NCBI GenBank assembly: GCA_020736575.1
Contig: JAGPYM010000057.1
Coordinates: 1-64,000, forward strand
From: Thelonectria olida
Taxonomy: Eukaryota > Ascomycota > Sordariomycetes > Hypocreales > Nectriaceae
Direction of reading: 5' to 3'
DNA: 64,000 bases
The notes under the pieces were generated by a model. The model had not been told where the DNA came from. It saw nothing but the letters and a program-made list of their open reading frames with translations, and did no database searches. Position 1 is the first letter of the stretch, and every line of letters begins with the position of its first letter. Made by a program: the position numbers and the translations under genes. Shown piece after piece: positions 1 to 10,904 of this stretch.

Positions 1-604
1 TATAAAAATGCTTAAAAGTTATAACTCCTTTAGGTGCCTATTAAAATCTCTTATTAGCTTAATATATTTAAGGAAATTTATATATTTTAATATATAATAA
101 GTAGTTATATAGCTTTTATTATTTAGTTAAAGTATATTATATTTAATTTATAAGAAGTTAGGCATTTTAGCTATTATATATTATATTATTAGTTAAATTA
201 TATAGACTAGGGTTAAATAGATAGGTACTTTTATATTAGAAGCCTAGAATAAGGTTTTTTAAATAAGCTTTACTTAGTGGGGATTTTTATTTTAAAACTA
301 ATTATAAGCCCTATTAAGAAGCTTATTATAATAGATATAAGGCTAGGGTTTAGCTTGTATTAACCTCTATTATATGCCTAGATTATTAGCTTTTTTTTTA
401 AATAATAATAAAATAGAATAAATTATTAAAAAAAGACTACTAATAATAATAAAACTACTTACTTTTTAAATTAATAGTTATTTTAACTTTCTCTCTTTCT
501 TTTTTATTTTCTTTTTTATTTTCCTTTTTTAATTGTACTTTAAAATATTAATATTTCAAATTTCTTAAGACTTTAATAAAATTAATTGCTTAATTATATT
601 ATAA
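1..604. repeat. AT-rich, RIP-like repeat DNA
   Basis: This stretch is almost entirely A and T with no usable reading frame. About 1-360 is an inverted, diverged copy of the repeat seen in direct orientation at about 9,117-9,420 and 62,340-62,700. Shared landmarks include a run reading TTATTATAATAAGCTT followed by a fragment resembling AGGGCTTATAATTAG. Such sequence in a filamentous ascomycete is normally a transposon remnant mutated by RIP. The original element type cannot be recognised. Confidence 0.75.
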
Positions 605-800
605 GTAGGGTTGTAATTTGTCTAACTTAAGTCCAGTTACTAAAGTGACTGGGAATTAGTAAATTAATTTACAGTTATACTAGTAACTTTTAATCTAGTT
701 ATAAGGGTAAATTAATTCACATTTCTAGTTATAGTCAATTGGTTAAATTTAATTAAAAAAGTCAGACTTTTTTAATTAAGAATAAATTAATAATTTAGGC
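605..800 (+). repeat. Short terminal-repeat element, copy 1
   Basis: One of at least four related elements of about 200 bp in this block (others near 3,890, 4,645 and 8,890). It begins GTAGGGTTGTAAT, contains the shared words CTTAAGTCCAGTTACTA and AAATTAATTTACAG, and ends near a GTCAGACTTTTTTAATTA word. Copies occur in both orientations, and both ends can carry a (G)CAGGGTTGTRAT-like terminus, which suggests a MITE-like non-autonomous element. No coding capacity is visible. Confidence 0.6.
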
Positions 801-1044
801 TTATATTTTAAAGAGTTATAATTAATTAAATATAACTACTAAGAATATAGGGGTTTGAATTTTATAATATATATATATATATATATATAAATCTAACCTT
901 ATATTATTTTTAAAAGACCTTTAATAAGATCTTTTCTATAATACTTAAATTTTCTCTAATAAGGTAAATAATATAAAAAATAATAACTAATAAAATATAA
1001 CTAATAAAGAGATAAGAACTTTAGTTTTATAATATATAATTATA
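801..1044. repeat. About 180-bp AT-rich unit, left part, split by transposon
   Basis: This is the same unit type as the tandem copies at 3,468-3,885 and 4,849-5,400 (shared words TTAAATATAACTACTAA and TTTTATAATATATAA). It is interrupted at 1,044 by the pogo element and resumes at 2,907-3,021 with the expected continuation (TTTTTAAAAGC). A (TA)n run lies near 868-890. The interruption shows that the transposon landed after the unit existed. Confidence 0.6.
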
Positions 1045-2906
1045 ACGTGCATGATAAGCGAGTGGCTCAGACAAGCGAGTGGCTCACCTAACTATACCTT
1101 CACTACTAAATATTAAAATAAAATAACTATAACATCTAGAATTAATTAAAATTAATCACTATTCTCTTTTTTAGACTCATCTACATCAATTTCACAAGTA
1201 CGCGAATTATGCCCAGGTTGCCTGCATCATCTACATCGCCGATCCCTTGTCTCCGTCCGCCTCTTCCGACCACTACTCTGCTGCGTTTCCTGCTGTATCT
1301 GATCCGTGATTTCCCTCTGATCTTGTAGCTCCTGCCCCTCGGCTACTGTAATGCTCCCTGAAAGCCGGAGACGTGTTTTTTTCGCCCTGCGCCGCCGGCT
1401 AAGTGTCGCATTTGCCTCCCGAAGCTCGTTAACCTCTGCCTTTAATAATGCCATACGGTGTATTATTCCTTGCGCCCCCTTTGCAAATTGGTCTATAGCA
1501 GCTAAAATCGATGTCGGAGAGCTTCCCTGATGACAGCTAATTTGACTTTTAATAAAATCAGTTTGTGAAGTAGCTTCGATTGGGTTGTTTGGGGTCTTTA
1601 GAACCTAAATATTAGGCAATTCAAAATCTCCCACTGCAGGCAATGGAGTCCGCAACTTGACATCCAACCGAGAAAGTACACTTTCTGGATCATAGGGCAC
1701 AATTCCTATGCCTCGAAAACCTCCCTGGATGTTCTTTTCTAACATTACGCTTTAAAATGCGGCTTGAAATACAGGAAAGAAGTCAACCTTAGTAATATGT
1801 GTAATTTGGGTCTTTACCATATCCTCAATTTGTCGACTGTAGGCCTGCTTAAGCGGCCCAAAGCAGCCAATATTAAGTGGCTGGAGAATATAAGATGAAT
1901 GTGGCGGCATATAGAGAGTAATAATCTTATTCTCCTTGCAGAATAGTTCGAATTCGGTCGAATAGTAGCTCTTATGCCCATCTAATATAAGAAGGCAATA
2001 AGAGCCAGAAGAACGCTACTTTAAATGCTTGTTGAAGTGCTGGATCCATTCTAGGCCTCTCTCATTTGTTGTCCAGCTGTTATCTAAGGTTGCGATGACC
2101 TAGTCCTAAGGCAAGATCCTTTCATCATACCAGGCCGCGAGGTGATATTAACCCGTAATAATAATAAACGGCGGGATCGCCCACCCTTGGGAATTAACGC
2201 CCTGGATCATAGTAACCCATTCTCTATTTCCTGGCTGTACTATTTTTAGTCTTCCATATCATTCGGCACTTGTAACGACCATTCCGGTTGAGATAATTCC
2301 TATTATAAACCCGGTCTTATTAAAGTTGTAGATATCTAACTCCTGGATACCATACTTTGCGATTGTGTTCCGCACAAGCTGAAACCAACCCTAAATAATA
2401 TTTGGATCTTCGCATTGGGCCCTCTAATAGTCATATCTACGCGTAAAACGCGTCTTGAGCTCTGATTGTCGTTTGACAAAGTTTGAAGCCCAGCGCTTGC
2501 CAACTGGAGGAGCGTCGCGATCGGCGAGCAGTCGATTGGCCATATCTTCCACATCGCAAAGTCGGGGAGGAAATGATCGCGAATCCAGATCAAGAGCATA
2601 CTCAACAATTATCTTCTCCTCTAGATTTAATAGTTTTCGCGAATTGGGCATGCTATCGCGTTATGAAGGTGTTCCCTTGAGCTGACGGCTAAGCGTTCTT
2701 TAACTGATAGTATAGATCTTAGCGGCGGCTCGTGCGCTTAGGTTTGGGTCGTTTTGGATTGCTTGAATAGCTAGGATTAAGCGCCCTTTATTACTAGGTG
2801 AACTTATTATTGGTGGTTGGGGGAAATGTTGCTAAATGTAGGCAGTCGTATTATTACAGTTGCGTGAGCCACTTGCTTGTCTGAGCCACTCGCTTATCAT
2901 GCATGT
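1045..2906 (-). mobile_element. pogo/Fot1-type (Tc1-mariner) DNA transposon, full length, inactive
   Basis: The element is 1,862 bp, flanked by TA on both sides (1043-1044 and 2907-2908), as expected for a Tc1/mariner-pogo target duplication. The terminal inverted repeats are about 43 bp with two mismatches. Each repeat contains AAGCGAGTGGCTCA twice in direct order, the left copy starting at 1045 and the right ending at 2906. It encodes one transposase on the minus strand. It sits inside an AT-rich tandem unit whose two halves resume on either side. The transposase carries several stops and lost catalytic acids, so it could move only if supplied in trans. Confidence 0.92.
1152..2835 (-). pseudogene. 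pogo/Fot1-like transposase with RIP-type lesions
   Basis: Read on the minus strand in one continuous frame this is a full fungal pogo-family transposase. In order it has an N-terminal helix-turn-helix, a CenpB-type DNA-binding domain (VEDMANRLLADRD, VGKRWASNFVKR), a DDE catalytic core and a C-terminal zinc-knuckle-like tail (CRQPGHNSRTC). The frame never shifts but holds about ten in-frame stops. Several fit CAA/CAG/CGA to TAA/TAG/TGA changes. At the first catalytic site FDETGF is now FNKTGF, and at the third LQPLD is now LQPLN. The middle aspartate (LILDGH) survives. Both losses fit G-to-A transitions. The start codon is unclear, and the natural stop is TAA at 1152-1154. Confidence 0.9.
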
Positions 2907-3021
2907 TATATAAGTCTAAAATTAACTTTTAATAATTTTTAAAAGCTTTCTATTAATATATTTACTTAAATACCTAAATTTACTTAAATAACCAATTTAC
3001 CTAAATAAGCTAAATAATATA
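2907..3021. repeat. About 180-bp AT-rich unit, right part
   Basis: This continues the unit broken by the pogo element at 1,044. It matches the second half of the tandem units at 3,468-3,885, with TTTTTAAAAGC, then TTTACTTAAATACCTAAATT and CCAATTTACCTAAATAAGC. Confidence 0.55.
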
Positions 3022-3467
3022 AAAGTTATAACTTTAATCAATCCCGGCTTGGGGCGTAGTAGTATGTCTCTGGTTGCAGTTAAGCTAAACCTCTTAGATT
3101 GGGAACCTGGGTTAGGGACGAAAAAAACTACAGTCGGTTCAATTCCGGCAGCCGGCAGCCAGTTAAGCGCAAGCAAATTCTGCGACGCTCCTGGGCCACA
3201 CGCAAAAGGGCTTCCTGATTAGCCTGCGCTGCGTCAGTGTGCAAATAATTAGATACAATTGGTGGATTTACTATTGTGAGAGCTTAAGGCTGGTTCGAAG
3301 GCCGAGGCAAATTGTGTTAGCTATTGATTAGTTAATTGTGTGGCTGCGCGCTGTAGCCAATTGCCCATAGGGGCGTTTGATTCCGTGCGCGCCTAAAGGC
3401 CAGAGGTTTTCCCCTTGTAAATAATATGAAATAGGGCTAGCTGTAGAAAATATAGAATATTACAAAT
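3022..3467 (+). mobile_element. tRNA-like SINE candidate
   Basis: This is a GC-richer island inserted in the AT-rich unit, with ATAAC at both edges as a possible target duplication. Its head is tRNA-like. CCCGGCT (about 3043-3049) can pair at 6 of 7 positions with AGCCGGC (3150-3156). The next segment holds a box-A-like GGGCGTAGTAGT at 3052-3063. A T-arm with a perfect 5-bp stem (one G-T pair) around TTCAATT contains the box-B-like GGTTCAATTCC at 3136-3146. The A-B spacing is longer than in ordinary tRNA genes. The remaining 300 bp is unrelated and non-coding, ending in an A-rich tail. A tRNA-derived SINE is the best reading, and a decayed tRNA gene is the alternative. Confidence 0.4.
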
Positions 3468-3885
3468 AATAACTTATTAAATATAACTACTAAAAATATA
3501 AGAACTCTAATTTTAAAATATATAACTATATATAAATATAATTATAACCTCTAATAATTCTTAAAAGCCTTCTATTAATACTTTTACTTAAATATTTTAA
3601 TATATATAAATAACTAATTTATTTAAATAAGCTAAATAATATAAAAGGATATAATAAATTCAATATACCTACTAAAATATAAGAATTTTAGTTTTATAAT
3701 ATATAACTATATATAAATATAACTTTAACCTCTAATAATTTTTAAAAGCCTTCTATTAATATTTCTATTTAAATACCTCAATTTGTATAAATAACCAATT
3801 TATTTAAATAAGCTAATTTATATAAAATAATATAATTAATTTTATTTAAATAGAAAAAATATAAATCCTTAATATCTATATTATA
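3468..3885. repeat. Tandem about 180-bp AT-rich units (2 copies)
   Basis: Two consecutive units start near 3,468 and 3,648. Each runs from ATATAACTACTAAAAATATAAG through TTTTATAATATATAACTATATA, CCTCTAATAATT, AAAAGCCTTCTATTAATA and AACCAATTTATTTAAATAAGC in variant forms. The same unit occurs three times at 4,849-5,400 and once, split, at 801-3,021. Confidence 0.65.
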
Positions 3886-3889
3886 TAAT

Positions 3890-4095
3890 AGCAGGGTTGT
3901 AATACTAGTTACTAACAAATAACTTAAGTTAGTAACTAAATAATTTATAACAAAGTCAGGACTTTTTTAGTTAGGCTGAATTAATTTACCCTTATAACTG
4001 GACTAAAAGTTACTAGTGTAATTGTGAATTAATTTACTAATTCCTAGTTACTTTAGTAACTGGACTTAAGTCAGACAAATCACAACTTATAATAA
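3890..4095 (-). repeat. Short terminal-repeat element, copy 2 (inverted)
   Basis: The element starts GCAGGGTTGTAATACTAG and ends in the reverse of the copy-1 start (AGTCAGACAAATCACAACTT). It interrupts a sequence that is continuous in the sister block (AATATCTATATTATAT followed by TATAATATTA near 5,440). It is therefore a later insertion rather than part of the larger repeat. TATAATAG-like sequence on both sides may be the target duplication. Confidence 0.6.
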
Positions 4096-4640
4096 TAGTA
4101 ATAAAATATAATATTCTATACTTTAGTATTTTTTCAAACTTAATTAGGCTTATTTAGTAAAATATCTTAACTTACCTAAATATAAAATACATAGAGTTTT
4201 AATTAGAAATTAACTATTAGAAATTAACTATTAAAAATTAACTATTAGAAATGAATAATTAGAAATTAATAATTAAAAACTAATTACTAGTAAAATAATT
4301 AGTATAAATATAACTTTTATTTTTAAATTCTTTAACTATAATTTAAACAAGTTAACTATTTTAACTAATTTTACTCATACATTTACCCTTTTTTTACTAA
4401 AATAGCTAATTCTTTTAGCTATTATAAGACAAAAAATATATCATCTAATATTTAAAAAATAGCTTCTATTTCTTTTTTTTTATCTTTTAATTTTATAAAT
4501 TTAAAATGTAATAAGCTAGATTTTAAATTAAAAGATCCTTTTAAATTTAAAATCTATATTTTTATAAATAAGCTTTTTACTAGAAGCCTTTTTCTAATTA
4601 ACCTATTAAAAGATAGGGAAATAATTATTAGTTATATAAT
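4096..4640 (+). repeat. Degenerate duplicate of the 5,450-5,995 segment
   Basis: This copy runs in parallel with 5,450-5,995, including the direct iterations of AAATTAACTATTAG near 4,205-4,280 and the region that encodes the small open frame at 5,751. Here that frame is destroyed. The start region reads AAAATAGCTAATTC where the sister copy has AAAATGGCCGATTC. The differences are mostly C-to-T or G-to-A, as RIP would produce. Confidence 0.65.
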
Positions 4641-4644
4641 ATAA

Positions 4645-4830
4645 GCAGGGTTATAATTTGTCTGACTTAAGTCCAGTTACTAAGGTAACTAGGAATTAGT
4701 AAATTAATTTACAGTCATACTAGTAACTTTTAGTCCAGTCATAAGGGTGAATTAATTTACTACTTTAATCAAATTGACTAACTAAATAAGTCAGACTTTT
4801 TTAGTCAAAATTGAATTAATAATTCCGGCT
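4645..4830 (+). repeat. Short terminal-repeat element, copy 3
   Basis: Same orientation and context as copy 1: a GCAGGGTTATAATTTG start, the shared CTTAAGTCCAGTTACTA core, a GTCAGACTTTTTTAG word, then about 180-bp tandem units directly downstream. The pair (copy 1 plus units, copy 3 plus units) indicates that a larger segment has been duplicated. Confidence 0.6.
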
Positions 4831-4848
4831 TATTTTAAGTTATATTTT

Positions 4849-5400
4849 CAAAAGTTATAACTAATTAAATATAACTACTAAAAATATAAGGGTTTTAATT
4901 TTATAATATATTTATATATATATTTAGAAATCTAACTTTAAATAATTTTTAAAAGCCTTTTATTAGTATGTATTTTTAAATACTTTAATTTATTTAAATA
5001 AGTCAAATAATATAAAAGATTATAACTAGTTAAATATAACTACTAAAAATATAAAGACTTTGATTTTATAATATATAACTATAAATATATATAAATTCAA
5101 CCTCTAATAATATTTATAAGCCTTCTATTAATATTTTAAGTTAAATACCTCAATTCACTCAAATAACCAATTTACCCAAATAAGCCAAATAATATAAAAA
5201 ATTATAACTAGTTAAATGTAACTGCAAAAAATATATAGGTTTTAGTTTTAAACTATATAACTATATATAAATATAGTTTCAGCCTCTAATAAATTTTAAA
5301 AACCTTCGATTAATACTTTTACTTAAATACCTTAATTTACTTAAACAACCAATTTATCCAAATAAGCTAATATATATAAAATAATATAATTAATTTAATA
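4849..5400. repeat. Tandem about 180-bp AT-rich units (3 copies)
   Basis: Three consecutive units begin near 4,849, 5,023 and 5,200, each with the ATAACTAGTTAAATATAACT type start and an AAGCCTTCTATTAATA middle. They may be the subterminal or promoter repeats of the element that carries the small frame at 5,751. They are not recognised as a named satellite. Confidence 0.65.
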
Positions 5401-5750
5401 TAAATAGGAAAAATATAAATCCTTAATATCTATATTATATTATAATATTAAAATATTATATTCTATACTTTATTATTTTTTATAACTTAATTAGGCCTAT
5501 TTAGTAAAATACCTCAAATTACCTAAATATATAGTAAATAGAGTTTTAATTGGAAATCAACTATTAGAAATCAACTATTAGAAATTAATAATTAAAAATC
5601 AATAGTTAGAAATCAATAATTAAAAATCAATTACTAGTAAAATAACTAGTATAAATATAACTTTTATTTCTAAGCTTTTTATTTAACTATAATTTAACAA
5701 TTCAACTATTTCAACCAATTTAACTAATATATTTACCCTTTTTCACTAAA

Positions 5751-5993
5751 ATGGCCGATTCTTCTAGCTATTATAAGACTGAAAATATGTCTTCTAATAT
5801 TAAGGAAACAGCTTCTATTTCTTCTTTTTTATCTTCTAATTTTACAAATTCGGAATTTAATAAGCCAGATTTTAAATTAGAAGACCCTTTTAAATTAAAA
5901 ATCTATATTTTTACAAATAAGCTTTTTACTAAAAGCCTTCTTCTAATTAACCTATTAAAAGATAGGGAAATAATTATTAGTTCTATAATATAA
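5751..5993 (+). CDS. Small 80-aa frame, probable transposon remnant
   Basis: This is the only frame of note in the AT-rich block with a natural ATG context and no stop. The protein is rich in Ser, Lys, Ile and Leu, starts MADSSSYYKTENMSS and has no motif I recognise. A duplicate about 1.37 kb upstream has the same frame broken by RIP-like changes. The position just after about 180-bp repeats resembles the 5' end (gag-like) of a retroelement, but no reverse transcriptase, integrase or transposase motif survives downstream. It is probably not a host gene. Confidence 0.25.
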   Translation: MADSSSYYKTENMSSNIKETASISSFLSSNFTNSEFNKPDFKLEDPFKLKIYIFTNKLFTKSLLLINLLKDREIIISSII

Positions 5994-5995
5994 AT

Positions 5996-8884
5996 TATTT
6001 TCTATTCTTATTAGTTATTAATTATATTAATTAATTCTTTATTTAATAAAAAAGATACTATTTAAAAGGTTCTTAATTTTCTTATAGAAAATAACCTTCC
6101 TTTTAGAGGTTTAAATAGCTCTTCTTTTTAATAACTATTAAAATATTTTAATAGGTATTTAATATTATATTTCCTTTATTCCTATTTGCTATATTTTTTA
6201 AAAAGAAAATACTAATTATTTTTTAATAATTCCCCTACTATTAATAGGTAGAATATTAAATCTACTTTATAAAGGCTTATAATTAAATTTAAATAATCTA
6301 AATTAATAATTAGCAGTAATATTAAATATTAGGGAAATTTCCTTAGTATTTTAATATTTAGACTGCTAATAATTAAAATGCCTATTTAGGTATTATTTTA
6401 GCTTATATTAATTCTAATTTTAAATTAGAATATAAGCTTATAGTTAGTACTTTTATCCTTATAAAATAACCTCTAATTATTTCTTTTAAGCTTTAATTAT
6501 TTAAATGAAAGTTATATAGGAATATATATTTATAAGTAATTTTTAAATATTTTAAATATTTATACTTCTATTAATATTAAAAATATCTTTAGCTAATTTT
6601 ATTAATTTCTATTAAATATATTTACTAATTAAATTATATTACTAGGATAATATATTAAACATAATTGATTTTTAAATGCTTTTAAGGCTATTTATTTAAA
6701 TACCTTTAATAAGCTATTTAAAAATAATATTAGTGTATTAGTTATATATTAAATATTATAATTTAGATATTTTAAAGAATATTTAAATTCTAATTTTTTA
6801 GATTTTTATTATTTATATATATAATATTATATTTTTAGAAAATTTAAAAGCTTTAAAAGAATTTAAATTTAATACTTCTAGTTTTAATAGTAAGTTATTA
6901 ACTTTATATATATTATATATATATATATATATTAATTTCTTTTAGCTTTTATTAGCTATTAAAATAATTAGCTATAATTATTAAGTATATTTAAAAGGGT
7001 AAAAGCTTATTAAAAGAAGGAATTAATAAATTTAAATTTAATAGTTTTTTACCTTTTAATTTTAATAAGAAATTAATTCCTTTATATAAGTTATTTTTTT
7101 ATTTCTATTAGTTTTTTTAATTATTTTTTACTAATTAATATTTTAAATAATATTATTAGATGGAATTTAACTTATTATATAATTAATACTACTCTTTTAT
7201 TAAAAGACCCTATTAATTATATAATTAAGAATTCTACTAATAAGGAAGTTAAAGAGGTAGCTTTTAGTAATAATAATTAGATAGTTTTAAAATAGTTAGA
7301 AAGAATGTTTTACACTTTTTTAAAGCTTTTAATCAAATAATAAGGCTAGCTTTATATAACTATTCTTTATAGCTTATTATATATTTATTAATTATATAAT
7401 AAGCTAAAAGACCTTTTTAAATATTTTATAGATAAAGCTAGAGATTCTAATTTAATAAATTATTTTGTAATTTTTTTATTATATATTATTAATTAATTTT
7501 TATTAGGCATTTTATTTAAAATGTTTAAATAGTATTTTAAAAAGTGTAAATAAGCTAGAAAAATATTTCCCTATTTAATTTAATAATTTAATAATATAGA
7601 AATATAAGCCTTTTATTTTAGCTATAATTTTAAACCCTAGACTTAAATTAGTATAATTTAAGCCTAGTGGCCTTCTCTTTTATTTTAAGAATATTAATAG
7701 AGATATATGTACTTTATTTAAAGCTAAATATAATTAGTAAGTTTTTTTATTTTTTATTTAAATATATTAAATTTTTCCATATTAATTAAAAAACTTACCT
7801 ATTATATATAAATATAATAAGCTAATTTATATATAATAGTATTAAGATTAAAAAGAAAGGTTAATTTATATTTAATTTATCTTTTAATAAATTAAATAAC
7901 AATATATATTCTATAAATTTATTAGAATTAAGTTCAAATTCTAATAAAAAGCTATATATATTAAATTCTAATTAAATAGAAGAATTTACACTCTATTTAA
8001 ATCAAAATAGGGTAAATTATAAAGTAAGTAATTATTATTATTATTCCTATAGGCTATTTTTATTCCTTTCTTTCTTATTTATTTTATTTTTACTAAATAT
8101 TATTAGATAGATCCCTTAACCTATTAGAAGTAAAATAGCTCTTAATTTCCTATTTTAGCAATTTTAACTAGATATTACTTAGTAATCCCTACCACTTTTA
8201 CCTCAATTAAGAGGATATTTTCTATTTCTAGTAATATAATTACTAAAATACAGTTAAGTAATAAATTCTATTAAAATCTTAGGAAATTTGGAATTTAAAT
8301 ACTTTAAAGGCAGAATTAAAAGAGGAAATTAAGGTAACTATCAATTTAGAAAGTAATTAGTTTTATTTTTATTAGTAGTCCTTTGTTAATAATTTGTTCT
8401 ATTTTATATCTATTTATTATTACTTTACTTAAGATTTAAATATTATAATTTTAAAGCTTAAATTAAAATATTTATTTTATTATATTAAAATGTAAATAGA
8501 AATAAATACTTAATATTATATATTAAAAAATTAAATTAAACTAGTAAATAGAAGAGATAAAGAGTCTAGCTATTTGATTTTATATTATAATATAAATAAA
8601 GATTCTAAAATATAGACATTAGACTTTTTAGAGCTTAAATTAAACTAGTTATTTATTATACTTAAATCTAAGTAAAAATAAATTCCTAGTAGAGCGAATT
8701 AAAAATAATTAAATTAAACTAATAAATAGAAGAGATAAAAATCTAGCTATTAAATTTTATAATATAATATAAATAAGGATTCTAATTTATTAATATTGCA
8801 ATTTGAAAGCTTAAATTAAGCTATTTATTTTATTAAGTTAAATAAATTTAAAAGAATATAAATTTCTAATAAAAATAATATTTG
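5996..8884. repeat. AT-rich, RIP-degraded element interior
   Basis: No reading frame, RNA gene or recognisable domain is visible. Local repetition is present: a segment around 8,535-8,620 recurs about 180 bp later (shared word AAATAGAAGAGATAAA). The base composition and absence of frames fit the body of a heavily mutated transposable element continuing from the small frame at 5,751. Confidence 0.6.
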
Positions 8885-9115
8885 TTAAGCTGACTTTTTT
8901 AATCTGACTATAAAAAAGTTAGTAAATTATTTAGTCTAGTTATATAGGTAAATTAATTTACTAGTGAATTATTTAGTTAGACTAAATTAGTTATAGTCCA
9001 GTTATAAGGGTAAATTAATTCACCTTAACTAAAAAGTTCCTGACTTTTTTCATTAGGAATTATTAAGTTACTAACTTAAGTCATTTGTTAGTAACTGGTA
9101 TCACAACCCTGCTTA
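8885..9115 (-). repeat. Short terminal-repeat element, copy 4
   Basis: It ends in GGTATCACAACCCTGC, the reverse complement of the GCAGGGTTGTRAT terminus of copy 2. It contains AAGTTCCTGACTTTTTT and TTACTAACTTAAGTCATTTGT, again matching copy 2. This copy is longer and carries a second internal GTAAATTAATTTAC stretch. Confidence 0.55.
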
Positions 9116-10780
9116 TATCTATTATAATAAGCTTTTCAATAGGGCTTACAATTAGTTTTAGAGTGGAAGTCCCTACTAAGTAAAGCTTACTTAAGGAACC
9201 TTATTCCAGGTCTCTAATATAAAAGACTAATAGAAATAGAGCAAGGCAACTAGGCGGCAAAATATACTAAAGAGTTTATATAATAATAAAAATTACTAAT
9301 TGTAAAAGTAAGTAACTTTTATATATTTTAATAGTTAGACTTAAAATAGAGTTAAGTATATTATAATAATATACTTAATATTTAAAAAGGCTTTTATAAA
9401 AATTAGTATTTTTTATAATTTTAATTATTTTACAATACTTATTATATTATAAACTCATAATTATAAATATAAATATATTTATCTTTTTTCCTTTTATTAA
9501 TACTTTTATAATTTAGTTAAAATTAGTTATAATTAAATTTCTAATATATATATACTTAATATTATTAAAATTAATAGCTAATAATAAATTAAACTTTCTA
9601 ATTAATTAGTATATATATATTAGTAATATAATAGAAATATTTACATTAATTTAAGTATACTATTAGTTTAAATATTCTTTTTTATAAATAATAGTATTTA
9701 AAATTTTACTTATAAGCTACTTTTTACTATTTAATAGTATTAACTTATAAAAGGAATTATATATTCTAATAGCTTTCTAGATTTTAAATATATAATATTT
9801 TATTTAATAACTTAAAAAAACTTCTAATAATTATAAAAAGGAAATTAAAATTATTAATATTAATATTATATAATTTAATATTATTATAAAAAATATATCT
9901 CTTTTTTATCTATTAACTTTCCCTATTAATAAGGCTATACTACTATTTAAAAGAATTATATCTATTAATAGAGCTAAATATATTAATATAATAAATAATA
10001 TTATTTTCTAATATAAAAATTAAATTAATTAAATTAGTTTTAAATATTTTATAAAAAAAATAATTAAAAAACTTACTAATTTAATTAAATTACCTATTCT
10101 TATAAATAGGTCTATTTAATATATTAAATAAACTAATATATATACTTTTTATATATTTATTAGTAGAATTAATTTTAATATTTAAATAAATATTTATAAT
10201 ATAGTTAGTTTATAATAACTTATAATTTTATTAATAAAAAAATAAAAGTTTATAAGAAATATTTAAATATAAAAATATTAAAATTAATAAAATAAAATTA
10301 TAAATTATAAATAAAATACTTAAAAAATATTAATAGAATTTAAAATTAGAAAACTAATATAATTAAATATATTTATAAAAGTTATTTATAAAAAATACTT
10401 TAATATTAATATTAAAAAATAAATTTTAAAAATAAAATAGTTTTTAATAGGGAGGTATATAATAGGGACTTTAGGCCACTTCTATTTAAAAAAAATAAAA
10501 AAGAATTATTATTTTAAAATAAGCTAGCTAGTATAATAAATTTAATTTACTATCTAGCTATATAAGAAAATAAAAACCTTTTTAAAAAATTTCTAGTATT
10601 TAAAGTATTAAATAGATTAAAGATTTAAAAAGCTTTTTATAATAAAATTTAAAGTTATTTTTTTTTAAATATTTTTATTATTTACTTAATTATTTAGTAG
10701 TATATATTTTAAATTAAAGTTTATTATTATACTTTAGTTTAAAATAATATAAAGCGGCCTCCTAAGATTCTATTTATTTT
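9116..10780. repeat. AT-rich block with flank repeat copy at 9,117-9,420
   Basis: The first 300 bp (ATTATAATAAGCTTTTCAAT, then GGGCTTACAATTAGTTTTAG) is the least mutated copy of the repeat also found at 1-360 (inverted) and 62,340-62,700 (direct). The remainder has no open frame and no recognisable domain and appears to be RIP-degraded mobile DNA. GC content rises from about 10,750 onward. Confidence 0.6.
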
Positions 10781-10904
10781 AACCCTTCCTTACCTTATTT
10801 AGGGTTGTTAGTTAGTTTCTTAGCCTCCCTTACTCCTCGTATTAATACTTACCCTAAAGCCTATCTCTTAGTATTATATTAGAGGGTGTTTTTAAAAGCT
10901 TGGG

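Noticed and set aside
3043..3156. A functional tRNA gene
   Set aside because: The distance between box A and box B is too long, no convincing anticodon arm can be folded, and one acceptor pair and the box B consensus are broken.
1..10780. Telomere-like repeats or a centromere
   Set aside because: No TTAGGG arrays occur, only isolated TTAGGG words. AT-richness alone does not show a centromere, and transposon structure explains it.
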